A stretch of DNA of 64,000 nt from Oscarella lobularis (Eukaryota; Porifera; Homoscleromorpha; Homosclerophorida; Oscarellidae): the NCBI RefSeq assembly GCF_947507565.1, contig NC_089194.1, positions 124,001 through 188,000 of the forward strand. Direction: 5' to 3'. Shown here in pieces: positions 22,658-32,809 of this stretch; the stretch's first letter is position 1, and the number at the start of each line of letters is the position of its first letter. The translations under genes were made by a program, and so were the position numbers. The notes below the pieces were generated by a model. That model was not told the DNA's origin and did no database searches. It was given only the letters and a program-made list of their open reading frames with translations.

Positions 22658-25600
22658 CTAATCGTAGTCCAATTCTTCTAGCATGTCACCGATGCGTCTT
22701 CTAATAGCGTCAAACGAAGGTCTCTTGTTTGGGTTTCCATTCCAGCATTCCGTCATAATACTCATGAAGTCATTTTGGCACGTGCGCGGCAACGTAGGTC
22801 GCAATCCCTCCACTATGGCATCCATGAGGTCGCTCATAAACTTGTACGTACTCTGAACGTCATTGTAGGGAATCTCGCGAGTGAAGATCTCCCATAAAAC
22901 AATAGCATAGCTAGACAAAGAACAACATTAATTGAATTACTAGGGAGTCTTTTAAATCGTACCTGTACACATCAGCTGCAGTGCCGTAGCCCCTTCTCAA
23001 GATTGCCTCCGGTGCTTTCCACAGCGTTGTGCCAAAAGTGTACGATGAATATTTGAGGCGGTCTTGATGCAATGACATGAGAGGTATATCGTCGCCTTCA
23101 GCAGCGTAATTTATTCCATTATCATCATCATCGTCGTCTTCTAATACAAGAGATCTTTCTTCTGTTCCCTTGAGAAGGAGAGCACATCCGAAATCGCCTA
23201 CTTTGACACACCAGTTCTGGTCAACTAACAAGTTGGCGCACTTCAAGTCGCGATGTAGCCGCGGTGGATCCAAACTGTGCAAATACTGCATTCCCTCTGC
23301 CGCGTCTGAGGCACAGCACAGTTTTCTTTTATAGTCCATATCGACTGTCTTGTCGTCTAAAATGGCTCTAAGTGATCCCCGTTCCATGAATTCGACAACG
23401 AAAGCAGGAGCCGGATCTTCCGGCAATTCCACTGCTCCTAAGAATTGCACAATATTTTTGTGACGTACTATTTTCATGATGCTGAACTCTTTGCCGGCAT
23501 CTTCCTTTAGGATTTCGGCAATTTCGTGTTTGATTCTCTTGACAGCCACACGGCCTCCGCAATATTCCCCGCAATGAACGATGCCGAATCCGCCTGTAGC
23601 TATGACTTCTTTGATTACTAACTTTCTTCTGTCAATAGCCCACGCTTGTTTCTCCTCTTTCAGTTCTATTTCTGTTTTTCTTAAGTCTTCCTCTGCTGTT
23701 TCCAAAGCATTTTTCTGACGACGCCACCTTACACGAATGCAGCCGGACAGTAGGCCAACTAGAATTGCGAGACCAAATGCTCCGCATCCAATGATATAAT
23801 AGGTGGGCGTACTGCATCGAGAGTCCGTAAAGCCTGGATCGCATTCGCATAGAACTCTGTCTTTCTCCAGCAATGGAACGCACTTTCCATGATGGCAATA
23901 ATTCGTTATGCAAGTGCAGTTATCAACACTGGTACATCCTTTAAACATGGTGGTCATACCTTCAGGACAGACGGTACACGATGTATCTCCAGCTAAGGAA
24001 TACGTTCCTGTTGGACAGATTTTGCAAGGGGTTGTTGTAAAATTTTCGCTGTAATGTCCTGCAGTACAACTCGGTATTAATTGCCAAATGACTCCGACCA
24101 CAAGGCCACTGTTCTCTATCTTTGAGTCAGTGATTGAAATAAGTCTGTCTTTCCACGAGAATAACATTTCGCGATTGTAACCTGCGTACTCGTTGACTGT
24201 CAAGCGTATCCACTTCATTTCTTCAAAATTGAGTGTGTAGATTCCCTTGAATTTTGAGCAGTATTTGTTTACGATGCTAGTGTACGATTGGTTGTGTATG
24301 AGCTTTGCTACCATATTGAAGCAATATGTTGTAGAAATTTCCTCGTCGGAAATGACAATTCGCTCTCCGAGCAAAGCTCCTTTGTACTGGCACATGTAAT
24401 TTGGTATAGGGGACGGGTTTGCGTTTTTAATTCTGTGCCGAGCCCACGTGATGGAGGAGACATTGAACTGCAATAAAATATTTCGATGGCATTTTCCTTC
24501 TATTTTCGACTGTCCACCGATTAGGTACATCGAATTCAGACGTTTACTGTAGTAAGCTGAATGACCAAAAAGTGGAGACAATTGAAAAAGACTACTCTTA
24601 TCTGACACCAGAAGTTGTGACCACTCTATCTTAAATTCGGTGTTTCCCTTTCCTTTAGCAACGTTTAGCATCCACAGATCATTGAAAACTATGACTTTGC
24701 CACTGCTGCTGTTACCCACTGGAGACATTCCTCCAAACAGTAAAAAGCTAGAGTTGTACAATGAAGCAAACGAAGCAAACGCCCTTGGCTTTGGAGCGGG
24801 TTTGTTCTGTTTCAGTTTTACCCAAAGTCGAAGATGATCAACGTAAAGCCATATTTCGTTTGTGGAAACAATATCACGAGATGTATCACTCAATCGCAGC
24901 CCATACCCCAGTAGCATGTAATAATCGTACGACGCTACCGATGACGTAAATGGTAAGACGCTTGGAGAGTTATCCAAATCGTATCTCCACCATTGTAACG
25001 TTTCTATGTCTAAAGTCCACATTTCAGGTATTTGTTTGAAAAAAATGCATCTAAATCTAGCCCAAAAATCGAAACGATTAACACATTCTACTGGATGATT
25101 TTTACTATAGTGACCCTTATAGTAAAGAATGTGGTTGTTAACTGTTGAAAGAATGGCTTCTGAACTGGAAAAGAAATCAGGAGCAATCACAGGTGTATTG
25201 TCTCTTCTCCACGTCAACAGTACTTTATTCGTAGAGCGATTCAATTGCATCTCTAATTTCCACATATTAGAGTCTGTTGAAAATCCTCCATACCGATTCG
25301 TACCACCATAAACAAACATCTCTTCTCCAATAGTCGCTGACCTGGCACTTTTAAACTTCACTATTCTGCTTTTGCTTCTAGAGCTGATGGAAAGCAAGCG
25401 CCCGTCTCTAATGTCAAGTGCCAGGGCATTGCTTCCGTAGGTGGAAATTACGGTCGAAGAGTTTGAAAAGTAGCCTTGAGCCACTTCGAATAAACCTTCG
25501 GCTCCATAATGGAAGATGTTTCTGAAACGAGTCCTTTTCCACAACCGCGTTGTCGCGTTAAAAAATAAAACTTCACGAAACGATCCAGTACTCGTCACGA

Positions 25601-26384
25601 GATACACGCTACTTGTTGCATAGTTGACGTAAGCTGCGGACAGTAAAAAAATGCGGGATGTAGTGTTGATATACTCCCATTCGTATTCAGGGTCAATTGT
25701 ACCATTGCCATCGCTGACACATTTCAATAGCCACATGTGCACTGCAAGACCATCGTGATTGAGCAAATAAACGTTCTCGTTACAACTGCAATTTGATGAA
25801 CGGTTTCCCAGAACAGGAAAGGCAAAATTAAACTTTCCTTGCTTGCCTCGAACACTTGTTCTCACTCGTATCCACGATTCGGTTTCACCGTTAAACATCC
25901 AAGTGTCGTTCAGGTGCACTACAGAAACTTTACCCCAACAGTAAACCAGTTCATCGCCGCAATTCTGTCCTCCTATTAAGACGACCCGACTGCCACATAT
26001 TGTAGTGAGAGAATGGCTATGTCTCGCGGTTGGCAAAACTTCCAACTCGAGTAGAGTCCACGAGTGCGTGCGTGGGCTGTAAGTCCAAGTGTCTCTCAGC
26101 GAGCTAGCGGCGTCGATTCCCGAATTTGGATCTCCAGCAACGGTCTTGCCTCCAAACAATAGTATACGATTAATTGCGTTCGTTTTATTCGGGAATCGTG
26201 TGTAAGCTGCCATTGCGTGGTATTTTCTGCTAATTGGCTGGTTTAATGGCCACGATGTTTTTGGCAGCAGATTGCACCAGACGTTTGTTGCCGCATCATC
26301 AGCTGACGTGCATTTCGTTTCATCTTTTGCAACGATGTCCAATAAAAGAAGAAGAATTTTCACAAAAAGGACGCCTTTCAGCAT
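22658..26384 (-). CDS. Kelch-repeat receptor kinase (TKL-like)
   Basis: There are two exons, 22963-26384 and 22658-22910, joined across a 52-base intron inside the kinase domain, giving 1224 residues. A signal peptide (1-20) precedes a large kelch ectodomain with blades marked by LLFGGK, VLIGGQ, FVYGGTN, LLFGGMS and YLIGGQS, each followed by W residues. A cysteine-rich GCC2/GCC3-type segment and an EGF-like module follow (about 770-850). A TM helix lies at about 855-880. The kinase domain (about 920-1220) has glycine loop GGFGIVH, VAVK lysine, HRDLKCAN, DFG and APE, so all catalytic elements are present. It looks TKL-like rather than a classical RTK. The activation segment carries an unusual insert of about 35 residues with a run of six aspartates. 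The single intron in so large a gene is notable. Ligand and pathway are unknown. Confidence 0.92.
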
Positions 26385-26749
26385 TATTTCAATGCGTTTT
26401 GTTGCCCCTGTAACAGTAATGTATTAGAACACCTGATCAGCGAGTCTACGTAGGCTTTTGCGATGACGACTTTACCGGGTACCTTAAAAGAACTGCCAAT
26501 AAACCTTGCGGTCAACGCCCAGGCAAAATCCGTCGACTTTGCTTTCTTTCCGTTCAACAGTTTTTGGGTAGAGCGCTGCTTTGAATTCTTTTGTCCTATG
26601 CTGATAAAATGCTCTCACACTATTCCGGATCCCCTCGACAATGATGGGAAACACGAAGCCCGTATAAAACTTGTTATACGTAAACAGTCAGAGACAGGAT
26701 TTTTATTAAGCCACATGGATGTGTGCCCAAGCACGTATACGTGGAAAAA
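26385..26749. other. Upstream region of the kinase gene
   Basis: This should contain the kinase promoter. A plus-strand open frame from about 26463 has no recognisable domain. No TATA box or repeat stands out. Confidence 0.4.
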
Positions 26750-27330
26750 TATTGTGCGTCTTATTCGGATGGGGCGTTTCTGTCCAGTATTTCTCTGGTA
26801 TTGTTTCCATGTCTGACATAGAAGTAGAAGCAAAATGTGTTAGCGAGAACGTTATTAACTTCACCCTCGGTAAACTACATATCTCTCTCTACGTACGTAG
26901 TTAGTTATTCACTATCAAGGATATCAGTGCCTTGGAACAAGCGAGTTTCCATGCACAACCGGCACACCCTGGAAAATTGCAGCACGTCCAGCATGGCTTG
27001 TAGTTGAAGTTCTTTGCATAAGTTCACCTGGTTGTCAGAATATCAATGGAAGCAACACGGCGACTCATAATACTTTTTATCAATATTTTTGGAATTGGTA
27101 AAATGTATTCTATTTGATGCACCAAACGACTGGAATGAGTACTTCTTTATCGTCAGGCCCCAGTCTGATGGTTCTAGCTCTAGTGTCAAATTCGAGTTTA
27201 CAGTGTAACTTTTTTACAACGGCAATCTGAAAGTTACAATCGATGTTCCTGTGCTGGAGGAGAATGCAGAGGTTTACCGGCCTTTTGCTGTCGTTCTTTC
27301 GCAGGGAGTAGGTGCTGAGCGAGTTTGAAT
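26750..27330 (+). pseudogene. Small secreted-protein family (DAPN family), relic 1
   Basis: The sequence matches the family members at 36844-37712 and 56292-56870. One exon-like piece ends SENVINFTL before a GTAAAC donor, the next has CLGTSEFPCTTGTPWK, and the last has DAPNDWNEYFF and YNGNLKVTIDVPV. A stop interrupts the last part just before LFYN, and the end is frame-shifted, so this copy is dead. The family type is unrecognised. Confidence 0.8.
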
Positions 27331-28835
27331 AAATCCAAATCCTTCACCTGGTTTTGACATGTCTCTGTCTGTTTTTATGGTACGTAGGCACTAGTAGGGC
27401 TCCGTTGGTTTTGTCCTTTTTGATTGCTCACGCTTTGTATAGGAACTCGTTCATGATTAGTAGGAATGTTTATTTCTTCTCTCTAATGTCTACTAATAGA
27501 AAAGACTTTGATGTTTCTGTGCTGGAGGCAAACGCGGACGTTAGCAGGCCTTTGCTTCGCGCGCCTGTGTATGATACGGGAAATCTATCCGTGAAAGGAC
27601 CATTATTTGCCTCTTCGAGCAACTGCTGCACCCTTTTGCCGTCCAAGCGAGAAGAACATTGGAGCGAGCATGTATTCGCTTGTCAGGAAAACCAGCGATT
27701 GCCAAGATGAAAGCGGATTCGGGCGAGATAAGAGAAGCTGGTAATATCCCGGATAAAATCAGTCCATTGAGGAAAAGTCAAACTCACCGGCTTTTCGATA
27801 GTTCTTACACCATCGTACACAAGCCGATCTTGACTTCTAGTCGAGAAGCGTTTGACGAAATCGCAAGAACGCCAGTTGCGGCGACATTTCTTCGAAGACG
27901 AGACTCGCGCGACAATCACAAAGGTTTGGAAGCACGAAGAACTATGTATCGGTGTCTCGTTAGTGCCGTAAAGTACTTTAGAAGCTCCGATAAGGTTCAG
28001 AGCTTGCATTTGGGATGCTGAAGTCATGCAGTCTATTTAGTTTTTACTTCGCTATGTCACCCAGAGAGCTTGGGCCGCAACTGTTGGTCGTGTCTCAAAA
28101 AGCCACCGTCTCGTTTAGTCTAAGACTTTGGGGCTCCCTACGAGGCGTCGTCATCATTGTCAAATAAAACACATGCAGGTACATATAAGTCTCAAGTGAC
28201 TTTTGGATTGGCCCAACACTGATTGAAGTCTGTAGGCTACGCTGCTCTGGATATATATACAGGGTTCTGCCAAGGACTTTTTCTCTATGTGAAAGGGGGT
28301 CTGGGAGCAAAAACATAAAGAAACACTTTGGGAGCGTGGTTTCTTTATGCGATTATGACTCTATGCTTGTCTCTAATCTTAATCCTCTACTGAATCAACG
28401 CGGCGGCACTGTGTACTAAACTTTTTACTAGTATGGGTTGAATATTCGAGAGTTCGGACGTTCGAACGTCCAAACGGGTTCGAACGTTCAAACAGGTTCG
28501 AACGTTCGAACGTTTTTTTGCTTAATAAGATATTTATTTTCTTTGTCCTCTTTGATGTTAATCCTTTATTGAATGAACGCGGCAATGTATACACAATTTT
28601 TTACAGTAGCATGGGTGGGCGAAAGGCGAGAATGGGTCAGGGCCGGCCCATGCATGCCGACCCTTGTGGGCAGAACCCTGTGTATATGCCGCATTACGTC
28701 GGGGTATCGATGATCTGTAACTTGCATTCTAGAAACCGTTGACTTCGAACATGTTTACGTCGTTCTAGGTATTAGATGCAAATTAGTCGCACGTGACGTC
28801 ATTCGGATGGGGAGACGTTGGTTTGAAATTGCGAA
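26932..28835 (+). repeat. Segmental duplication, copy A
   Basis: Most of this block recurs at 31383-32835 in the same order and orientation. The shared parts are the secreted-family relic, a middle section containing the dispersed repeat, the section around GAGGCGTCGTCATCATTGTC, and finally ATGCAAATTAG...CACGTGACGTCATTC. Copy A ends with the first codons (MGRRW) of the propeller-like gene that is intact next to copy B. About 28260-28690 is absent from copy B. Confidence 0.8.
28435..28516. repeat. Tandem palindromic GTTCGAACGT-type repeat
   Basis: Several close copies of the self-complementary core GTTCGAACGT alternate with variants such as GTCCAAACGG. The array lies inside the part of copy A that has no partner in copy B. 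Confidence 0.75.
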
Positions 28836-29694
28836 ACGACTCATTCGATTAGGATTCAATGTCAATGATAAGTCTAATTCGGTATTCAATTTATCGTTTA
28901 GAATAAATTGGCTGTGGCTTCTATATAAAGAGTCGTACACTATTTATTCGAAGCTGACACTGTAAAATATTTGCTTTCGGCTGGGGCAGACATTGAAGCT
29001 GTCGATGATGTATTGATTTTATAGCAATCAAAAGGAGAATGTCTGGGTTTCCGAGGCTATCAGACGCGAAGAAAAATTTTGCTTGTGACACCGTGCGTGC
29101 GGAAAGCTATAGTGATTGCGCCTAGCGCTGTGTCCGTCCTTTTCTCCGGATCCAAATGACAATTTTTTTTTCTCTCTAAGCCGAATCATTGTTTTATTTC
29201 TATCCCAAGTGCTTAGTAAATTGTAGTCGTCTATCGTCTAACGCCATCGCCAACAGCCAATGTGAAGCCAGTCATAAAGGCCAAACGTCTTTATTTGAAG
29301 TCGTCCATTACTGGTATGCTTTTGTCTACGAAGTGTTTTCAGATTCTTTTAGATCACGGTATACATTCTGCGGTGAGGCGAGCAAATTCTCCTCAGGGTA
29401 TCACATAGCTGAACAATGATCAACTTCTTTTATTGCACGTAATGAATTTTCTTCTAGGTTTCGGTAACTTCATAATATACAGACATTATTCATAAAAGAT
29501 ATAGCAACGTAAAGACACACATTTACGAACAAAGAACAATGGCGTTGAGTTACTAATTATGCTAATTGACTTTTGAAGAAATTTGTGCCCTTGTCACTTT
29601 ATAATTGCAAAAACAATTTTGCAACAACATGACTCTACATGTTCTAAAAGTAGAGTGTCCAATATGTACTGCATGCTAAGCCGTTGTTCAACGT
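28836..29694. other. Gap between duplication copy A and sulfotransferase
   Basis: No gene is recognised. Part of the sequence should be the 3' UTR of the minus-strand sulfotransferase. The rest is AT-rich, with short open frames only. Confidence 0.35.
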
Positions 29695-30843
29695 CTAATT
29701 GGTATCATTCAGTCCCACCCTTTCATACCATTTAACCATCTGCGGACGGTTGTGCTTTATCTGCGACTTCATACTTCCGAGATCTTTGAATCCTTTTCCC
29801 TTACATAGAGCTACCATTGCTTCTTTGTACATTTCGACCTCCGCAAGAAAATCGTCTGTTGTTTCTTCTTCTTTACGAATTTTTGTCAGAAATACCTTGA
29901 GGAAATGTTCGTAGATAATAAAATCGGCGTGCAACCATTGTCTTAAAACTTTCTTGTGTTTTTCTCCTAGAACATTCGCCTCGTGATGTGCAATGAGCGT
30001 TTCGTAGTCCGATGCGTTCTCGTCGCCGCTCTTGAAATCCGGATGAGAATTCGTTGGCATGCTTACAACGTCACTAAGATTCCAATTCATTGTTCGGCGC
30101 AGCATTATAATGGATTCCTCACTATATTCCATGATCATGACCAAGCTAAACTCTTTATCCATTTCCTCGATTTTGGCGCGAACGTCACTGTGGGAATACG
30201 GTGGACTAATTCCCATTTCATATGCCATAGAGTTCATGATAAGGTAGTGTTGTTTGCAATTCTGAAGCTTGGAATAATATAAACTGGGATTTTCTAAGAC
30301 TTCAAGTGGGGTCACGCCTAGGCCACCAACACAACTTCGAACTTCCGGATAGAAATCAATCGCCGAAAGAAAAAGCGTTTCAGGATTGCGAAGAACAGTA
30401 AAGTACACAGGGTTCCTTATAAGGTGGTTCGTTACATTCGGCGTAAAGCGAGAATGCTCGATGAGAGCGTTGTATTCTCCTGGGCGGTGACGATGATAAT
30501 ACGTGCTTGGATCAAAGTTTGGGCCAAAGCCGTAGGAAAATCTCTTCGGCACGACTTCGATTAGATGGTATGTTTTTATAACCTTTCGGAGCATGTCTCT
30601 GATAGAAGAGCCGCCAGTCTTGTGTGTCTTAATGAAGACGAAGTTGCGTGTCGGCTCGCCCAAGTGACGCCCGTTGGGAAAGAAGATCTTCGAGTCGACG
30701 ATCGGTTTGAAGTTGAAATAAGGCGAAGTGCATTCAGAGCTGGTGATATTATCGCCGCGTCTGGCGAGCAGTAGTACCGTGAATGGAAACCCGGCGACGA
30801 TGGTTAGGATGAACGTGACGGGAAAGTTCAGCGTGAGTGCCAT
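29695..30843 (-). CDS. Galactose-3-O-sulfotransferase-like enzyme, copy 1
   Basis: A single exon of 382 residues starts at MALTLN, chosen because both copies begin there with a type II signal anchor (about residues 5-27). The frame stays open further upstream. The motif FIKTHKTGGSSI is the 5'-phosphosulfate binding loop, and FTVLRNPETLFLS is the 3'-phosphate binding region of PAPS sulfotransferases. The arrangement with EHSRF and EYSEESIIM matches the Gal3ST (galactosylceramide sulfotransferase) family. The enzyme should sit in the Golgi and sulfate terminal galactose of glycolipids or glycoproteins. A close paralogue lies at 59279-60442 in the same orientation, and upstream similarity between the two extends beyond the start. 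The reading frame is intact. The acceptor sugar is inferred from the family only. Confidence 0.9.
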   Translation of the reverse strand: MALTLNFPVTFILTIVAGFPFTVLLLARRGDNITSSECTSPYFNFKPIVDSKIFFPNGRHLGEPTRNFVFIKTHKTGGSSIRDMLRKVIKTYHLIEVVPKRFSYGFGPNFDPSTYYHRHRPGEYNALIEHSRFTPNVTNHLIRNPVYFTVLRNPETLFLSAIDFYPEVRSCVGGLGVTPLEVLENPSLYYSKLQNCKQHYLIMNSMAYEMGISPPYSHSDVRAKIEEMDKEFSLVMIMEYSEESIIMLRRTMNWNLSDVVSMPTNSHPDFKSGDENASDYETLIAHHEANVLGEKHKKVLRQWLHADFIIYEHFLKVFLTKIRKEEETTDDFLAEVEMYKEAMVALCKGKGFKDLGSMKSQIKHNRPQMVKWYERVGLNDTN

Positions 30844-31099
30844 GAAAAGCGGGGAAGAAGCTGAAGACGTTGGCGTATGATCGAGGGGAAGCGGATCGAA
30901 GCCAATTAAGGTTAAATGACATGGATGCTTTTCATGTAATGACTTGCACCTTCGAGGCCTCTTCCGGTTCCACATAAGTCAGATACCGCTCCGTCCAACT
31001 TATAAGCGTCCAATACGCGTTCGAAACGATTTGAAACGATACTTTAACGCGAATTAGACTTATATAACAGTTCTTCGCCTCATTTCGAGGCAGGAGAGT

Positions 31100-31350
31100 C
31101 GGCCCATCGGATCGGGAGGGCGTGGATGACGCACGGTGATCTTGAAAGAATAGTTTCCTTCTTACGTCATGTTGTTTGCGTCATGGTCACGCGAACCAAT
31201 CAGCGACGAGAAGTCCAAAAGCTGCTGACTCGCCTCTGATTGGCTAGAGCTACGTCATCGAATCGGTTGGGTCCAGCATTGAGCTACGCGGCTTGCCCGT
31301 ATGTAAGCGCGCGTTAGCTCAACTCAGGCTGGACCTTCGAGCCTACGATG
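31100..31350. promoter_or_regulatory. CCAAT/CRE-rich upstream region
   Basis: Between the sulfotransferase start and the secreted-family relic there are two CCAAT boxes in opposite orientation (ACCAATCAG near 31194 and GATTGGCT near 31239) and two TACGTCAT sites (near 31163 and 31251). A short open frame beginning at the ATG near 31348 runs into the relic. The cluster of motifs suggests a bidirectional promoter; function is not shown. Confidence 0.45.
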
Positions 31351-31382
31351 CAGACCCTTCTCGCGCGCGTTGCGGGGCCAAC

Positions 31383-31757
31383 AGTGGAAAATTGCAGCAC
31401 GCCCAGCATCGCTTGTAGTTGTTGAAATTCTATGCCTGGGTTCACCAGGTTGTTAGGATATCAATGGAGGCAACACTGCGACTCGTAATAATTTATCAAT
31501 ATTTTTGAAATTTTTAAAATGTATTATTCAAGTTGATGCTCCAAAGGACTCGAATGAATACTCATTTTTAACGTTAAGCCCAGTCTGATGGTTCTAGCTT
31601 TGATCTCGAATTCGAGTTTACAGTGGAACTTTTCTACAGCGACGATCTAAAAGTTACAATCGATGTTCCTGTGCTGAAGGAGAATGCAAAGGTTTACCGG
31701 GCTTTTACTGTCGTTCCTTCGCGGGGAGTATATGAGGTGCTGAACGAGTTTCAATAA
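31383..31757 (+). pseudogene. Small secreted-protein family, relic 2
   Basis: This is the partner of relic 1. It retains TGGAAAATTGCAGCACG at its left edge, DAP(K)DSNEY and LFYSDDLKVTIDVPVL, and ends VYEVLNEFQ with a stop at about 31757, but has several frame breaks and lacks the upstream exons. Its left edge at about 31383 is abruptly joined to the CCAAT-rich region. Confidence 0.8.
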
Positions 31758-32059
31758 ATCTAAATCCTCGACTTGGCTTTGACATGTCTTAGTCTGTTTT
31801 TATGGTACGTAGGCTCTAGTTGGGTTCCGTTTGTTTTGCCCTCTTTGTTTGCCTATGCTTTATATAGGAACTATATAGCAGGCTCGTTCATGATTAGTAG
31901 GAATGTTTATTTCTTTTGCGTAGTGTTTACTAATAGAAAGAACTTTGATGCATGTCTCTGTGCTGGAGGCAAACGCGGACGTTAGCAGGTCTTTCCTTCG
32001 CGCCCCGTTTTTGATACGGGAGATCTAACCGTAAAAGGACCATTATTTGCGTCTTCGAG

Positions 32060-32500
32060 CAGTTGTTGCACCCTTTCGCCATCCCAGCGGGAAGAAAATC
32101 GGAGTTAACAGGTATTGACTTGCAGGAAAAACTAGCGATTGCCAAAATAATAGCGGATTCGGACGAGAAAGGAGTAGCTGGTAATATCCCGGATACGATC
32201 GAAAAAACGTCGAATTCACCGGCTTTTCGATTGCTCTTGCACTATCCTACAGAAGGCAATCTTGATTTCCAGTTGAGGAGCGTTCGACGAAATTCCCAAA
32301 ACGCCACTTGCGACGACATTTCTTATTCGCGCGACAATCACAAAGGTTTTGATGCGCGAAGATCTCCGTCTCACCCTCTCTTAGTGCCATAGAGTACTTT
32401 TTAAGGCTTCTCTTAGGTTAAGAGCTTGCATTTAGGCTACGTTTCAACCAGATAGTACATGCAGTCAACTATTTAGTTTTTACTCCGCGAGGTCACTCAG
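32060..32500 (+). repeat. Dispersed repeat family, best copy in block B
   Basis: Related sequence occurs at about 27630-28060, 36220-36520 and 55080-55330, in each case containing parts of a common order: a GCTGGTAATATCCCGGATA-like section, CGATTGCTCTTGC, CGCGACAATCACAAAGG, then TTAGTGC and GAGCTTGCA. No transposase or terminal repeats are visible. It may be a non-autonomous mobile element or a relic of an unknown gene. Confidence 0.6.
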
Positions 32501-32779
32501 AGAGATTGAGCCGCAACTATTGGTTATGTCCCAAAAGGCGTACGTTGCGTTTTAGTCTAAGACTTTGAGGCTCTTTACGAGGCGTCGTCATCATTGTCAA
32601 ATAAAACAAAGGTACATATAAGTGCCAGGGTTTTTTTCGAATTGACCCAGCACTGATTGAAGTCTGTAGGCTACGCTGCTCTGGATTTATACGGCATTAT
32701 GTCAGGGTATCGATGATCTGTTACATCTATTCTAGAAACCGTTGAATTTGATTGTGTTTACGTCGTCCTAGAAATTAGA

Positions 32780-32809
32780 TGCAAATTAGTTTCACGTGAC
32801 GTCATTCGG
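32780..32809 (+). promoter_or_regulatory. E-box/CRE composite before the propeller-like gene
   Basis: The composite CACGTGACGTCA lies at 32793-32804, directly before the ATG at 32810. The same composite is found at 28790 in duplication copy A. CACGTGAC also lies before other gene starts in this window. Confidence 0.5.
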
